A stretch of 64,000 nt of DNA from Megaustenia siamemsis. Lineage: Eukaryota; Mollusca; Gastropoda; Stylommatophora; Ariophantidae. The stretch is from contig JAVIAB010000160.1 of the NCBI GenBank assembly GCA_032433765.1, forward strand, positions 16,919,049-16,983,048. The letters run 5' to 3'. The position numbers and the translations under genes are program-made. Under the pieces are notes generated by a model, which saw nothing but the letters and a program-made list of their open reading frames with translations, was not told the DNA's origin and searched no databases. Positions 1-10,670 of this stretch are shown one piece after another (within the stretch, counting starts at the first letter, position 1; each line of letters opens with the position of its first letter).

Positions 1-109
1 GTGGAGCATCCTGCGTGTAGACCAGAACTGAGTTACAACGATGCCTACAAAGCATCCATGAATGGATTATCAGTGCCTAGATCAGTCTGCAGCCAGACTT
101 GTCATATTC

Positions 110-205
110 ATCATCATCGAGTGCCATCTCCGCAACGAAGGGTGGCTACCATAGAGAGCCATTCCGCTCTGTCTGTTGCTTTGATGGTGCAGGTTGTCCT
201 TGTTA
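110..205 (-). mobile_element. RT-C retrotransposon 3' end, fragment
   Basis: The minus strand reads like the last ~30 codons of the RT-C family (HHQSKR..RMALYGSHPSLRRWHSMMM in drifted form), ending in a short (TGA)n tail. On the plus strand this is CATCATCATCGAGTGCC followed by CTCCGCAACGAAGG. The same stretch ends the copies at 4.5-5.0, 8.07-8.38, 31.2 and 59.3-59.4 kb. It is cut off after about 95 bases and cannot be functional. The surrounding bases 1-109 and 206-338 show nothing I recognise. Confidence 0.7.
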
Positions 206-338
206 TATTATTGGTTGGCAAAACGAGCAATGAAGGAACCTGCTCAGCATTGCACCATCAGACAGTTTGTGTTGAAGAAAGTGACTAATTCCAAACTTCC
301 TATGAAGACGTGAAAGGTCATATGTAGATAGAATTGAC

Positions 339-556
339 AAGTTGATTTCACAGGTTTATTTCACAGGTTGTAGTCACAGGTTGAAGTCACAGGTTGGTTT
401 CACAGGTTGAAGTCACATGTTGAAGTCACAGATTGAAGTCACAGGTTGAAGTCACAGTTTGATTTCACAGGCTGAATTTCACAGTTTGAAGTCACAGGTT
501 TAAGTCACAGGTTGATTTCACAGGTTGAAGTCACAGGTTGATTTCACAGGTGGGGG
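339..556. repeat. 13-14 bp minisatellite
   Basis: Imperfect tandem copies of GAAGTCACAGGTT and GATTTCACAGGTT alternate irregularly, about 16 units. No coding sense is seen. Confidence 0.85.
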
Positions 557-618
557 GTACTTAAGAGGGGATCTGAGCATCATAGGGTGGTCCATTGTGC
601 AATAAAGTTGATATGTCG

Positions 619-745
619 ACTAAACTAAACTAAACTAAACTAAACTAAACTAAACTAAACTAAACTAAACTAGACTAGACTAGACTTGATTAGACGATGC
701 TAAACTAAACTAAACTAAACCAAATTAAACTAAACTAAACTAAAG
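619..745. repeat. (TAAAC)n pentanucleotide array
   Basis: Two runs of the pentamer TAAAC (about 619-670 and 701-745) are separated by a drifted stretch with TAGAC units. The unit is not the common animal telomere repeat TTAGGG. Confidence 0.9.
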
Positions 746-973
746 TCATAGACGCTTAAAATGTTTAGCTCATTGTTTATATCACTCTGATGGGATCGCA
801 AAATTGCCCTCCCCCACCTCCCCCAATCACCTCACACAGTGATATCTGTACATAAATTATCACCATCATGTGCCCCCGTCTTAGCATTGAAGGTTGGTTA
901 TCATGTAGCCGTGTCTGCAATTATATGTGAACAGCGCAACGCACAGCAAGCGCTGTAAATAGATAAGACTAAA

Positions 974-979
<6 letters not shown>

Positions 980-1014
<35 letters not shown>

Positions 1015-1036
1015 AAGAGAGAGAGAGAGAGAGAGA
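980..1036. repeat. (AG)n microsatellite
   Basis: A dinucleotide run of AG with two A insertions. The flanks 746-979 and 1037-1343 are AT-rich with no recognised feature. Confidence 0.95.
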
Positions 1037-1487
1037 CAGAACACCAGCAAAATGTCCTCAACATTTAAATAATATACAACAATGCTACAAAATCTAACAC
1101 ACAGAAAATACACGACATTCTACACTTCTCAGACGTTATCAGAATTTTGCATGTCCTTCATGTACTTCCGATTTCTATCCAATATACTAAATGTATTTCA
1201 TTTGTTGCCATGTTTTAATCTTTTATCATTTTAGATTATATTCTTTACCTTACTCATTTGACCATGGATGTTTCTGTTAAAAAAAAAAGACCTCAAAAAA
1301 TAATCCAGTAAAACAATTCCTTACAGTAAATTGAAATTGATAAAACAAATCTCACAGAGATTTAGATTATTGTAAAACAAATCTCACAGAGATTTAGATT
1401 ATTGTAAAACAAATCTCACTGAGATTTAGATTATTGTAAAACAAACCTCACAGAGATGTAGATTATTGTAAAACACATCTCCCAGAG

Positions 1488-2099
1488 GAAGCCGCGATAG
1501 CTCAGTGGTTAGTGAACTGGACTACAAAAGACAAGGGGTAGGGTTCGATCCCAACCGACGGCTTCCGGGTTCACCCAGCCTTAAATGGGTTCCTGATTTT
1601 TTTCTGGGAAAGTAAAGCAGCAGGGGCGTAATACCGACCATATTACCCCAAAAATCATGTGCTGAAGGTCTGCAAAATATATGGTCACTAACACCATATT
1701 TCGGTTGGCTTACCACGGCAACAGCCGGGGTTCGTACCCTGGCGAGGACACCTGGGTTTTACTAATTCCCTAAAAATTAGTGGGAGCCGCGATAGCTCAG
1801 TGGTTAGTGAACTGGACTACTACGGACAAGAGGTAGGGTTCGATCCCAACCGACGGCTCCGGGTTCACCCAGCCTTAAATGGGTACCGGATTTTTTCTGG
1901 GAAAGTAAAGCAGCACGGGCGTAATACCGACCACATTACCCCAAAAATCATGTGCTGAAGGTCTGTAAAATATAGGGTCACTAACACCATATTTCCCTAT
2001 ACGCCGCCACTTGGCGTGACGGGGGGTACTTTACTTTTACTTTTACACCATATTTCCCTATAAGCCACTTGGCATGACGGGGGTACTTTACTTCTTTAC
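1488..2099 (+). mobile_element. SINE-A copy, interrupted by a second insertion
   Basis: A tRNA-like head (A-box region TAGCTCAGTGGTTAGTG, B-box region GGTTCGATCCC) is followed by the SINE-A body. The copy reads to ACACCATATTT at 1691-1701, is interrupted, and resumes at 2045 with the same 11 bases and the end of the body. It lies inside the 32-bp array, so its own target duplication cannot be told from array units. Confidence 0.88.
1702..2044 (+). mobile_element. Composite insertion: SINE-H head piece plus SINE-A
   Basis: Bases 1702-1782 match the 5' part of SINE-H at 17.64-17.74 kb (GGTTGGCTTACCACGG to CCCTAAAAATTAGT), lacking its first ~25 bases. Bases 1783-2044 are a full SINE-A with tail TACTTTACTTTTACTTTT. 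The pair as a whole is flanked by ACACCATATTT at 1691-1701 and 2045-2055, so it looks like one insertion into the older SINE-A. Confidence 0.82.
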
Positions 2100-2639
2100 T
2101 TAAATCTCACAGAGATTTAGATTATTGTAAAACAAATCTCACAGAGATTTAGATTATTGTAAAACAAATCTCACAGAGATTTAGATTATTGTAAAATAAA
2201 TCTCGCAGAGATTTAGATTATTGTAAAACAAATCTCACAGAGATTTAGATTATTGTTAAACAAATCTCGCAGAGATTTAGATTATTGTAAAACAAATCTC
2301 GCAGAGATTTAGATTATTGTAAAACAAATCTCGCAGAGATTTAGATTATTGTAAAACAAATCTCGCAGAGGTTTAGATTATTGTAAAACAAATCTCACAG
2401 AGATTTAGATTATTGTAAAACAAATCTCACAGAGATTTAGATTATTGTAAAACAAATCTCACAGAGATTTAGATTATTGTAAAACAAATCTCACAGAGAT
2501 GTAGATTATTGTAAAACAAATCTTACAGAGATTTAGATTATTGTAAAACAAATCTCATAGAGATTTAGATTATTGTAAAACAAATCTCATAGAGATTTAA
2601 ATTATTGTAAAACAAATCAATAAAAAGATTAACGCAGAA

Positions 2640-3250
2640 GTAAAGCAATTTCCTAAACTGTAATAGAATATTGTTTACACACTTCCTTAAAACGATTAAG
2701 ATTTCGATAAAGCAAATATTCTGAGTGACAGATTAGATTGCTGTAACAAAAAAAACAAAACTAAAACAATGAATAATATTAGCTTAAAATATTCATAAAA
2801 TAATTGAAATTATTGTAAACTAATTCCAGAAAATGATTGAGATTGTTATAAAACAATTCCTTAAAATGATTGAGATTGTTGTAACACAATTCTCTGAAAT
2901 GATTGAGACTGTTGTAAAGCAATTCCTTAAAAAACTGAGATTGTTGCAAAACAATTTCCTAAAATGGTTGAGAGGTTGATGTAAAGCAAATCGATACAAT
3001 AAGTGAAACTGTTGTAAAAAAAAAATCAGTAAAATAATTGAGATTGATGTAAATCAAATGGACTAAACAAGCGAATTTGTTGTAAAATAAGTGAATTTGT
3101 TGTAAAATAAGTGAATTTGTTGTAAAACAAGTGAGTTTGTTGTAAAACAAGTGAGTTTGTTGTAAAACAATTACTAAAATATTTGAGTATGGTTGAAAAA
3201 AAAATAAGATAATTAAATTACTAGAGATTGTTGCAAAGCAAATCCTTAAA
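2640..3250. repeat. Degenerate AT-rich minisatellite
   Basis: Drifted units of about 36 bp around GATTGTTGTAAAACAATTCC, then a block of 20-bp units (GTGAATTTGTTGTAAAATAA) at about 3062-3170. It may be an older relative of the adjacent 32-bp array, since both carry TTGTAAAACAA. Confidence 0.75.
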
Positions 3251-3666
3251 ATTACCACTCATGAAGATTTTTGTAAAAGAAATCAGAGAAACATAAGAGA
3301 GAACTAGTAGATAGTTCATAAGGTCTCGATGACTGATATAAAAATAATGGCTCACGCCATTCTTGAAGAGGGCTCTGAATGTCAGATTAAAAGAACGAAG
3401 GAAGGAATGGATGGAACGCTGTTCACACAGAGAGCTACCGTTCCCATCATGGCAGTATCGATTCGAGTACTCGTGTTCTATAATGATCATTTGGGTCCAT
3501 CGGGTACTGCAGAGAGCCATTTAAAAATAGGAAGAAGTTCATTAAAACGAAACAATAATAGAAAGAGTGCATGGAAAATGTAGAGGATAGAAGAGAAGGA
3601 AACGAATGTAGATGATGGAGGTAGATGATTGAGTGAGGGAATACATTAGACAGAAAGACTGACAAT

Positions 3667-4172
<506 letters not shown>

Positions 4173-4479
4173 AACTGGTGGATGAAGAATTGGGTAGATA
4201 TATAAACAGATCAAAGTATAGATGGATGGGTGCATCGAAAGATGAAGCAAGTTCTAATTGATATATAGACAGACGAGCAATGTGATGTTAGTTTCATCGC
4301 TGTTGTTATTAAACATTTTTGACTGCATCTACCCAATCACACAATTCGCATGAGCTAAAACATAGGCCTACGAGAAACGATTGCGACGATAAGAGCCCAG
4401 CCCGTTTCAGATTACGAATATCATCAATAAAAAGACTGCACGAAGAGGTACAAAATGCTCTAAATTATATTTAAATTCA

Positions 4480-4517
4480 TTTTGCCATACCTATTCAAAA
4501 GAATAGGTATGGCAAAA
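4480..4517. repeat. Perfect 17-bp palindrome at the 5' end of RT-C
   Basis: TTTTGCCATACCTATTC (4480-4496) is followed after AAAA by its exact reverse complement (4501-4517). The right arm is RT-C coding sequence (GMAK); the left arm is its mirror image. Confidence 0.9.
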
Positions 4518-5016
4518 GGTAATTTTAATGCCATGAAAAATATACTAATATCAAAACAAATAACACCAGGGCTAAAACTAAGAATAGCAAAATGTTACAT
4601 CTCAATATTCCCGTATGGTGCAGAAACATGGACATTAGACAAGGCAACGTAACATAAAATTGAAGCCTTTGAAATGTGGATTTATAGAAGAATAAGTAGG
4701 ATTGAATGGAAAGAAAAGAAAACAAATGAAGAAGTTTTAAAACAATTAAAAATGAAAAGAGAACTACTAAACACAATTCAAACAAGAGAAATGACATTTT
4801 TTGGGGCATGTTAAAAGACACAACAGCCTACTAAAAGTAATATTGGAGGGGAAAATACAAGGTAAAAAAAAAAAGCAGAGGCAGACCAAGACTAACATGG
4901 ACGAGTAACATCAAAAGATGGACAAGTCAGCCTATGACAATCTGCACCATCAGAGCAGAATGGCGCTCCATGGTAGCCAACCTTCGATGCGGAGACGGCA
5001 CTCAATGATGATAATG
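4500..5016 (+). mobile_element. RT-C non-LTR retrotransposon C-terminal remnant
   Basis: With frameshifts tolerated, the plus strand encodes RIGMAKGNFNAMKNIL, then YGAETWTLDKAT, FEMWIYRRISRIEWKEKK, EEVLKQLKMKRELLNTIQ, a broken FFGH motif, then SRGRPRLTWTSNIKRW and EWRSMVANLRCGDGTQ, ending in (TGA)n. This is the region downstream of the reverse-transcriptase domain in RTE-like and related non-LTR elements. At least one stop and a frameshift break it, and the RT domain is missing. The minus-strand copy at 31.2-32.1 kb reaches further upstream. Clade assignment needs the RT domain. Confidence 0.82.
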
Positions 5017-5037
5017 ATGAAATTAGATTATCCATTA

Positions 5038-5278
5038 AGAGAGACTGGGTGGTCTCGACTTCTGTCTCGAGACAGAGAGGTTGTGAGTTAAAGTCCTGGC
5101 TCCACCAGTTGTGTAAAGTTGTGAACAAAATGAATAGCTCTGAGGATAGTTATCTGCCTGTGCGACCAGGGACTCTTGTGCAAATGGCTGCCAGGGACAA
5201 ACGGATTAACACGCAACATTCAGTCAATAGACGCTAAGGACTTCGCCAGAGGTGAAAGCTGGCGAACACAAACAAAGC
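5038..5278 (+). mobile_element. SINE-F, degenerate copy
   Basis: A tRNA-like head (CTCGAGACAGAGAGGTTGTG and a drifted B box) leads into the shared core seen at 8.9 and 30.8 kb: ATCTGCCTGTGCGACCAGGG, ACGGATTAACACGCAA, then GACTTCGCCAGAGGTGAAAG. The usual TCTCAGCAGCGAGGC part is deleted. Confidence 0.75.
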
Positions 5279-5333
5279 AAATAAATACATGCAATAAACA
5301 AAATGATCCATTTCATGGAATATCGCTGAAGAT

Positions 5334-6499
5334 AGATTGGGAGCCTCGGTGGCCTAGTTGGGAAAACCACCCGACTGTGCTACCGACGTTCGGACAACCC
5401 GTGTTTGATTCCACCACCCGACTGTGCTACCGACGTTCGGACAACCCATGTTTGATTCCACCACCCGACTGTGCTACCGACGTTCGGACAACCCGTGTTT
5501 GATTCCACCACCCGACTGTGCTACCGACGTTCGGACAACCCGTGTTTGATTCCATCTCCCGACTGTGCTACCGACGTTCGGACAACCCGTGTTTGATTCC
5601 ACCACCCGACTGTGCTACCGACGTTCGGACAACCCGTGTTTGATTCCACCACCCGACTGTGCTACCGACGTTCGGACAACCCGTGTTTGATTCCACCACC
5701 CGACTGTGCTACCGACGTTCGGACAACCCGTGTTTGATTTCACCACCCGACTGTGCTACCGACGTTCGGACAACCCGTGTTTGATTTCACCACCCGACTG
5801 TGCTACCGACGTTCGGACAACCCGTTTTTGATTCCATCACCCGACTGTGCTACCGACGTTCGGACAACCCGTGTTTGATTCCACCACCCGACTGTGCTAC
5901 CGACGTGCGGACAACCCGTGTTTGATTCCACCACCCGACTGTGCTACCGACGTTCGGACAACCCGTGTTTGATTCCACCACCCGACTGTGCTACCGACGT
6001 TCGGACAACCCGTGTTTGATTCCACCACCCGACTGTGCTACCGACGTTCGGACAACCCGTGTTTGATTCCACCACCCGACTGTGCTACCGACGTTCGGAC
6101 AACCCGTGTTTGATTCCACCACCCGACTGTGCTACCGACGTTCGGACAACCCGTGTTTGATTCCACCACCCGACTGTGCTACCGACGTTCGGACAACCCG
6201 TGTTTGATTCCACCACCCGACTGTGCTACCGACGTTCGGACAACCCGTGTTTGATTCCCGCTGGGAGCAGTGTGAGTCGTACTCGTGGTTGGAAATATAA
6301 AAAAATACCCCTGCGATCGACCCAGCCGCTGGCAGAAATGGGTACCAGGGAAATACTCTGGGAAGGTGAGGAATGCCGCCTCGCATCGTGAGTTTCAATG
6401 CTTGAAACGAAATTATCCAGAAGACTGGATAGGCGGCTGAGCACATATGGGTGAAAACTCGCGTGCTAAGACGCCGGTTCAAGTCTAGTACTTGACCCT
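5334..6499 (+). mobile_element. SINE-I with internal amplification
   Basis: The left part GGGAGCCTCGGTGGCCTAGT and the right part from 6258 (CGCTGGGAGCAGTGTGAG to GACGCCGGTTCAAGTC) match the compact SINE-I at 61301-61625. Between them the head is amplified. Flanks TATCGCTGAAGAT (5321-5333) and TATCGTTAAAGAT (6500-6512) look like a 13-bp target duplication with two mismatches. The same unoccupied site exists near 9072-9086 in the homologous segment. Confidence 0.88.
5371..6263. repeat. 47-bp array inside SINE-I, 19 units
   Basis: Units begin CCGACTGTGCTACCGACGTT and end GTGTTTGATTCC plus ACCA. The first starts at 5371 and the last at 6217, a distance of exactly 18 x 47 bp, so there are no indels. 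Each unit carries the tRNA-like B-box region, here GTTTGATTCC; the single-copy element at 61.36 kb has GTTCGATTCC. Confidence 0.96.
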
Positions 6500-6512
6500 T
6501 ATCGTTAAAGAT

Positions 6513-7050
6513 TGTCACACTGTTTCTTCTAAATTATTGCTGCTAATGTATGAGACAATTATATTGTTGGCTGTTGGTGGCGCTTTAATGCAAATAATAA
6601 CGGAAAGAGCCATCAGTGATGAAATGGGGGTGCCAATTCAATTGACTGAAATGAATCTGGCGGAGAAGTTGTTTGACAAAGAAATAAGTACAAAAACAGG
6701 ACGCTGAAACAAGTAATTACATTTATTGGAACAAACAAGATAATCACTCACCCCGCATTGCATTACCTAGAATCGTACTAGTCAACGATTTCCTTCATTT
6801 TAGCGTCATTTAGAAATTCAAGACACAATTTGGCCTTGCTACGACTACATTATGCCACGACCTCGACAATCTACATAGATTGCCATCAAACCTTCTTCAC
6901 AAATTAAGTTTCCGTACAAGAAAAAAAACAGCACAAAAACCGTATAAATGTAATGGAATTTAATACATGTATCCGTGTATAGGATAATTTAATGATGTCT
7001 ATTTGTAAGATAATTGAACAAATATATCCAGACATGTGTTAATTTAATTG
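6513..7050. other. No recognised feature
   Basis: AT-rich sequence with short open frames only. The first ~60 bases (TTTCTTCTAAATTATTGCTG) are homologous to 9098-9150, the flank of the duplicated segment. Confidence 0.6.
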
Positions 7051-7054
7051 TGTA

Positions 7055-7960
7055 AATATATAGGATAATGTAACAAATGTATCCAGATATAGGATAATGT
7101 AACAAATGTATACCAATATATAGGATAATGTAATAAATGTATCCAGATATAGGATAATGTAAAAAAATGTATCCAATATATAGGATAATGTAACAAATGT
7201 ATCCAGATATAGGATAATGTAACAAATGTATACCAATATATAGGATAATGTAATAAATGTATCCATATACAGGATAATGTAAAAAAATGTATCCAATATA
7301 TAGGAAAATGTAATAAATGTATCCAGATATAGGATAATGTAACAAATGTATCCAATATATATGAAAATGTAACAAATGTATCCAATATATAGGATAATGT
7401 AATAAATGTATCCAGATACAGGATAATGAAACAAATGTACCTAATTATAGGATCTATCTATCTATCTTTCGTTCGCTCGAAGTATTGTCTATATCAGCAA
7501 TGTCGTTTCCTGTATGTACCTCATCAAGGCCAGCTCCTTGTCGTGGGGATGGGGCTTAACAGTCACCAGGGACTGAAAACCAAGACTGGCCAGGCCTTCC
7601 TACAACCGAGCAAGACCACAGTCTGCTCTAGCAAGTTCAAGTGCTGAAGTCGGAGGTAACCAGCCAAAAGGCGCACAACAATCAGGATGCCACGCACTCA
7701 ACGCAAATGGAAGTATGTCTAATTATAGGATAATGTAATAAATGCATCCAGTGTATAAGATAATGTAATAAATGTATCCAATATATATTTAATGTAACAA
7801 ATGTATGCAATATATAGGATAATGTAACAAATGTATCTAATATATAGGATAATGTAATAAATGTATCTAATGTGTAGGATAATGTAACAAATGTATCCAA
7901 TATATAGGATAATGTAACAAATGTATCCAATATGTAGGGTAATGTAACAAATGCATCCCA
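7055..7960. repeat. About 30-bp minisatellite with an inserted segment
   Basis: Units of 29-31 bp, ATAGGATAATGTAACAAATG followed by TATCCAATAT or TATCCAGAT, run from 7055 to about 7450 and from about 7717 to 7960. The stretch in between (about 7451-7716) is unrelated and is flanked on both sides by TAATTATAGGAT. All three minus frames stay open for about 110-130 codons because of the repeat, not because of a gene. Confidence 0.92.
7451..7716. mobile_element. Unclassified insert in the 30-bp array
   Basis: GC-richer than the array, with CAGCTCCTTGTCGTGGGGAT and GACTGGCCAGGCCTTCC. It starts after a short (CTAT)n run and ends before TAATTATAGGATAATG resumes. The flanking TAATTATAGGAT on each side could be a target duplication or simply array units. 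No tRNA-like head or coding motif was found. Confidence 0.45.
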
Positions 7961-8065
7961 GAGAGAGACAATTTAACGCAGTCGTTAGAGATTAGGAGCA
8001 CTATAAATAAATAAATTGCACGAAGAGGCAAACGATGGTCTCTGAATTATATTATCCATTAAGGT

Positions 8066-8382
8066 GGAAGGAAAAGAAAACAAACGATGAAGTCTTAAAA
8101 CAACTAAAAATGAAAGAGAACTTCTGAACACAATTAGAACAAGACAAATGCGATTCTTGTGCCATGTTAAAAGACACACAGCCTACTGAAAGTGATCCTG
8201 GAGGGGAAAATACAAGGTAAAAGAGGCAGAGGCAGACCAAGATTAACATGGACGAGTAACATCAAAAGATGGACAAATCAACCGATGACAATCTGCACCA
8301 TCAAAGCAAGAGATAGAGCAGAATGGCGCTCCATGGTAGCCAACCTTCGTTGCGGAGACGGCACTCAATGATGATGATTAAG
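8066..8382 (+). mobile_element. RT-C C-terminal remnant, second copy
   Basis: Encodes, with frameshifts, WKEKKTNDEVLKQLKMK, TRQMRFLCHVKRHTAY, a GRGRPRLTWTSNIKRW-like segment, and IKARDRAEWRSMVANLRCGD, then (TGA)n. It is 5'-truncated compared with 4.5 kb. Upstream bases from about 8015 (GCACGAAGAGG) also match 4438 onward, so the homology extends beyond the element. Confidence 0.8.
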
Positions 8383-9046
8383 GTGGATTGGTTAGTCTCG
8401 AGGCAAGATGTCGCTCTCGAGACAGAGAGGTCTTCTTTCTTCTTTTCTCTTTTCACTGATACCATTAAAGTGTCGTGGTTTATATCATTTGTCGTTCTTG
8501 AGCTGCTCGAACTGTCTGAATTAGTGATTTTCCTTTGTTGTTACATGTCTCTGTCACTGCATCTATCCATCTTCTTCTGGGTCTTCCTCTTGGTCTTTTT
8601 GCCATGCATTCTCGAGAACGCCCTTGATGGTGATTGGTGAGGATTCATTCTGACCAGTTGGCCAAACCATTTAAGTTGTTGTTTTTCTACATATTCTTGG
8701 CAGGGTTTTGTTTCTACAATTTTTCTTAGGAACTAAAGTGCCAAGAATATATAGAAAAACAACAACTTATATGGTTAAAACAGAGAGGTTGTGGGTTCAA
8801 ATCCCGGCTGCACCGGTTGGGATTTTTATTTGTGATCTCTTTCTCTCTGCGGCAACCACACCCGGTCTCAGCAGCGAGGCCCGGCTTGAAACGTCAAACA
8901 CTCATCGACGGAAAAGAAACGGTAATCGGAGTTATCTGCCTGTGTGTCGAGGGACTACTGTGCACACGGCTGCCATGTTAAAACGGATTAACACGCAAAA
9001 TTCAGTTCCTAGTCTCAACGGACTTCTCCAGAGGTGAAAGCTGACG
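8380..9046 (+). mobile_element. SINE-F interrupted by RT-E
   Basis: The head (GGTTAGTCTCGAGGCAAGAT, GAGACAGAGAGGT) breaks at 8431 and continues at 8780 with the B-box region GGGTTCAAATCCC. The body follows: CCGGTCTCAGCAGCGAGGC, then the core ATCTGCCTGTGTGTCGAGGG to CCAGAGGTGAAAGCTGACG. A 10-bp duplication, ACAGAGAGGT (8422-8431 and 8780-8789), marks the later RT-E insertion. Confidence 0.86.
8432..8779 (-). mobile_element. RT-E 3' end inserted in SINE-F, with 5' fold-back
   Basis: The minus strand matches the C-terminal part of RT-E at 37.68-37.95 kb: WFGHLVRM, SRGRPRRRWIDAVTETC, LIQTVRAAQERQMI, then GGTATCAGTGAAAAGAG and a (GAA)n tail. The 10-bp target duplication ACAGAGAGGT flanks it exactly. 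At the 5' end of the element, 8665-8702 and 8739-8776 are inverted copies (36 of 38 bases match), so the truncated end folds back. Confidence 0.9.
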
Positions 9047-9127
9047 AACGAAAAATGATCCATCTAAAGGAATATCGCTGAAGATCTGAAGCTACATTTT
9101 TTCTTCTAAGTTATTGCTACTGATGTT

Positions 9128-10272
9128 TGAGAGGATTATAATATAATAAGGTTTATAATGAGAGGATTATAATATAATAAGGTTTATAATGAGAGGATTA
9201 TAATATAATAAGGTTTATAATGAGAGGATTATAATATAATAAGGTTTATAATGAGAGGATTATAATATAATAATAAGGATTACAATGAGAGGATTATAAT
9301 ATAATAATAAGGTTCATAATAAGAGGATTACAATATAATAATAAGGCTTACAATAAGAGGATTATAATATAATAATAAGGCTTATAATGAGAGGATTTTA
9401 ATATAATAAGATTTAAAATGAGAGGATTATAATATAATAAGGTTTATAATGAGAGAATTATAATGTAATAAGGTTTATAATGAAAGGATTATAATATAAT
9501 AAGGTTTATAATGAGAGGATTATAATATAATAAGGTTTATAATGAGAGGATTATAATATAATAATAAGGCATACAATGAGAGGATTATAATATAATAAGA
9601 TTGATAATGAGAGGATTATAATACAATAAGGTTTATAATGAGAGGATTATAATACAATAAGGTTTATAATGAGAGGATTATAATATAATAAGGTTTATAA
9701 TGAGATGATTATAATATAATAAGGTTTATAATGAGAGGATTATAATATAATAAGGTTTATAATGAGAGGATTATAATATAATAAGGTTTATAATGAGAGG
9801 ATTATAATATAATAAGGTTTATAAGGAGAGGGTTATAATATAATAAGGTTTATAATGAGAGGATTATAATATAATAAGGTTTATAATGAGAGGATTATAA
9901 TATAATAAGGTTTATAATAAGAGGATTATAATATAATACGGTTTATAATGAGAGAATTATAATATAATACGGTTTATAATGAGAGGATTATAATATAATA
10001 AGGTTTATAATGAGATGATTATAATATAATAAGGTTTATAATGAGTGGATTATAATATAATAAGGTTTATAATGAGAGGTTATAATATAATAATAAGGTT
10101 TATAATGAGAGGATTATAATGTAATAAGGTTTATTTTGAGATGATTATAATATAATACGGTTTATAATGAGAGAATTATATTATAATAAGGTTTATAATG
10201 AGATGATTATAATATAATAAGGTTTATAATGAGAGGATTATAATATAATAAGTTTTATAATGAGAGGTTTAT
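9128..10272. repeat. 31-bp minisatellite, about 36 units
   Basis: Units read AATGAGAGGATTATAATATA plus ATAAGGTTTAT, with some 34-bp variants carrying ATAATAATAAGG. It starts within the flank shared with 6.5 kb (TGATGTTTGAGAGGATTATA versus TAATGTATGAGACAATTATA), so it probably grew from that flank after the two segments parted. Confidence 0.95.
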
Positions 10273-10334
10273 ACAAAGGTGCTGCCAAGCTGTTTCGAGG
10301 AGACCGTTAAGGAGAGACCACTTAGTTTAATATT

Positions 10335-10640
10335 TGGGCTATTTATTTGGTTATTTATTAGGTTTATTTATTGGACTATTTACTGGGTTATTTATTGGAC
10401 TATTAACTGGGTTATTTATTGGACTATTTTTTATTGTACTCTTTATGGGGTTATTTATTGGATTTTATTGCGACTATTTATTGGACTGCCTATTGGGTTA
10501 TTTATGAACTATTTTTTACTTTTTAATGTACTCTTAATGGGGTTATTTATTTTACTATTTATTGGACTATTTATCAGACCATTTTTAGACTTTGTATTGG
10601 GTTATTTTCTGGGCGATTTATTGGGTTCTTTTATTTGATA
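10335..10640. repeat. Degenerate TTTATTGG-rich repeat
   Basis: Imperfect units around GGGTTATTTATTGGACTATT give a 119-codon hydrophobic open frame on the plus strand (I/W/F/L/G rich). The low-complexity composition and repeat structure argue against a real membrane protein. Confidence 0.75.
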
Positions 10641-10670
10641 ATTAAACTTCATTTTAATTTCAAATTTTAA

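Larger units (their letters stand above)
1344..2611. repeat. 32-bp minisatellite, split by SINEs
   Basis: About five units (1344-1488) and about sixteen units (2102-2611) repeat every 32 bp. Each unit holds AATCTCACAGAGATT, a 6-bp stem with an ACA loop, followed by TAGATTATTGTAAAAC. The two blocks are one array interrupted by SINE insertions at 1488-2100. Variants (CTCGCAG for CTCACAG) cluster between about 2200 and 2370. Confidence 0.95.

Noticed and set aside
619..745. Telomeric repeat
   Set aside because: The unit TAAAC differs from TTAGGG and from common insect TTAGG; the run is short and internal.
1491..1565. tRNA gene at the SINE-A head
   Set aside because: The same head occurs in about eleven copies, each attached to the same 180-bp body with target duplications, so it is a SINE head.
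10279..10638. A 119-residue membrane protein
   Set aside because: The hydrophobic frame comes from a drifted TTTATTGGACTA repeat.
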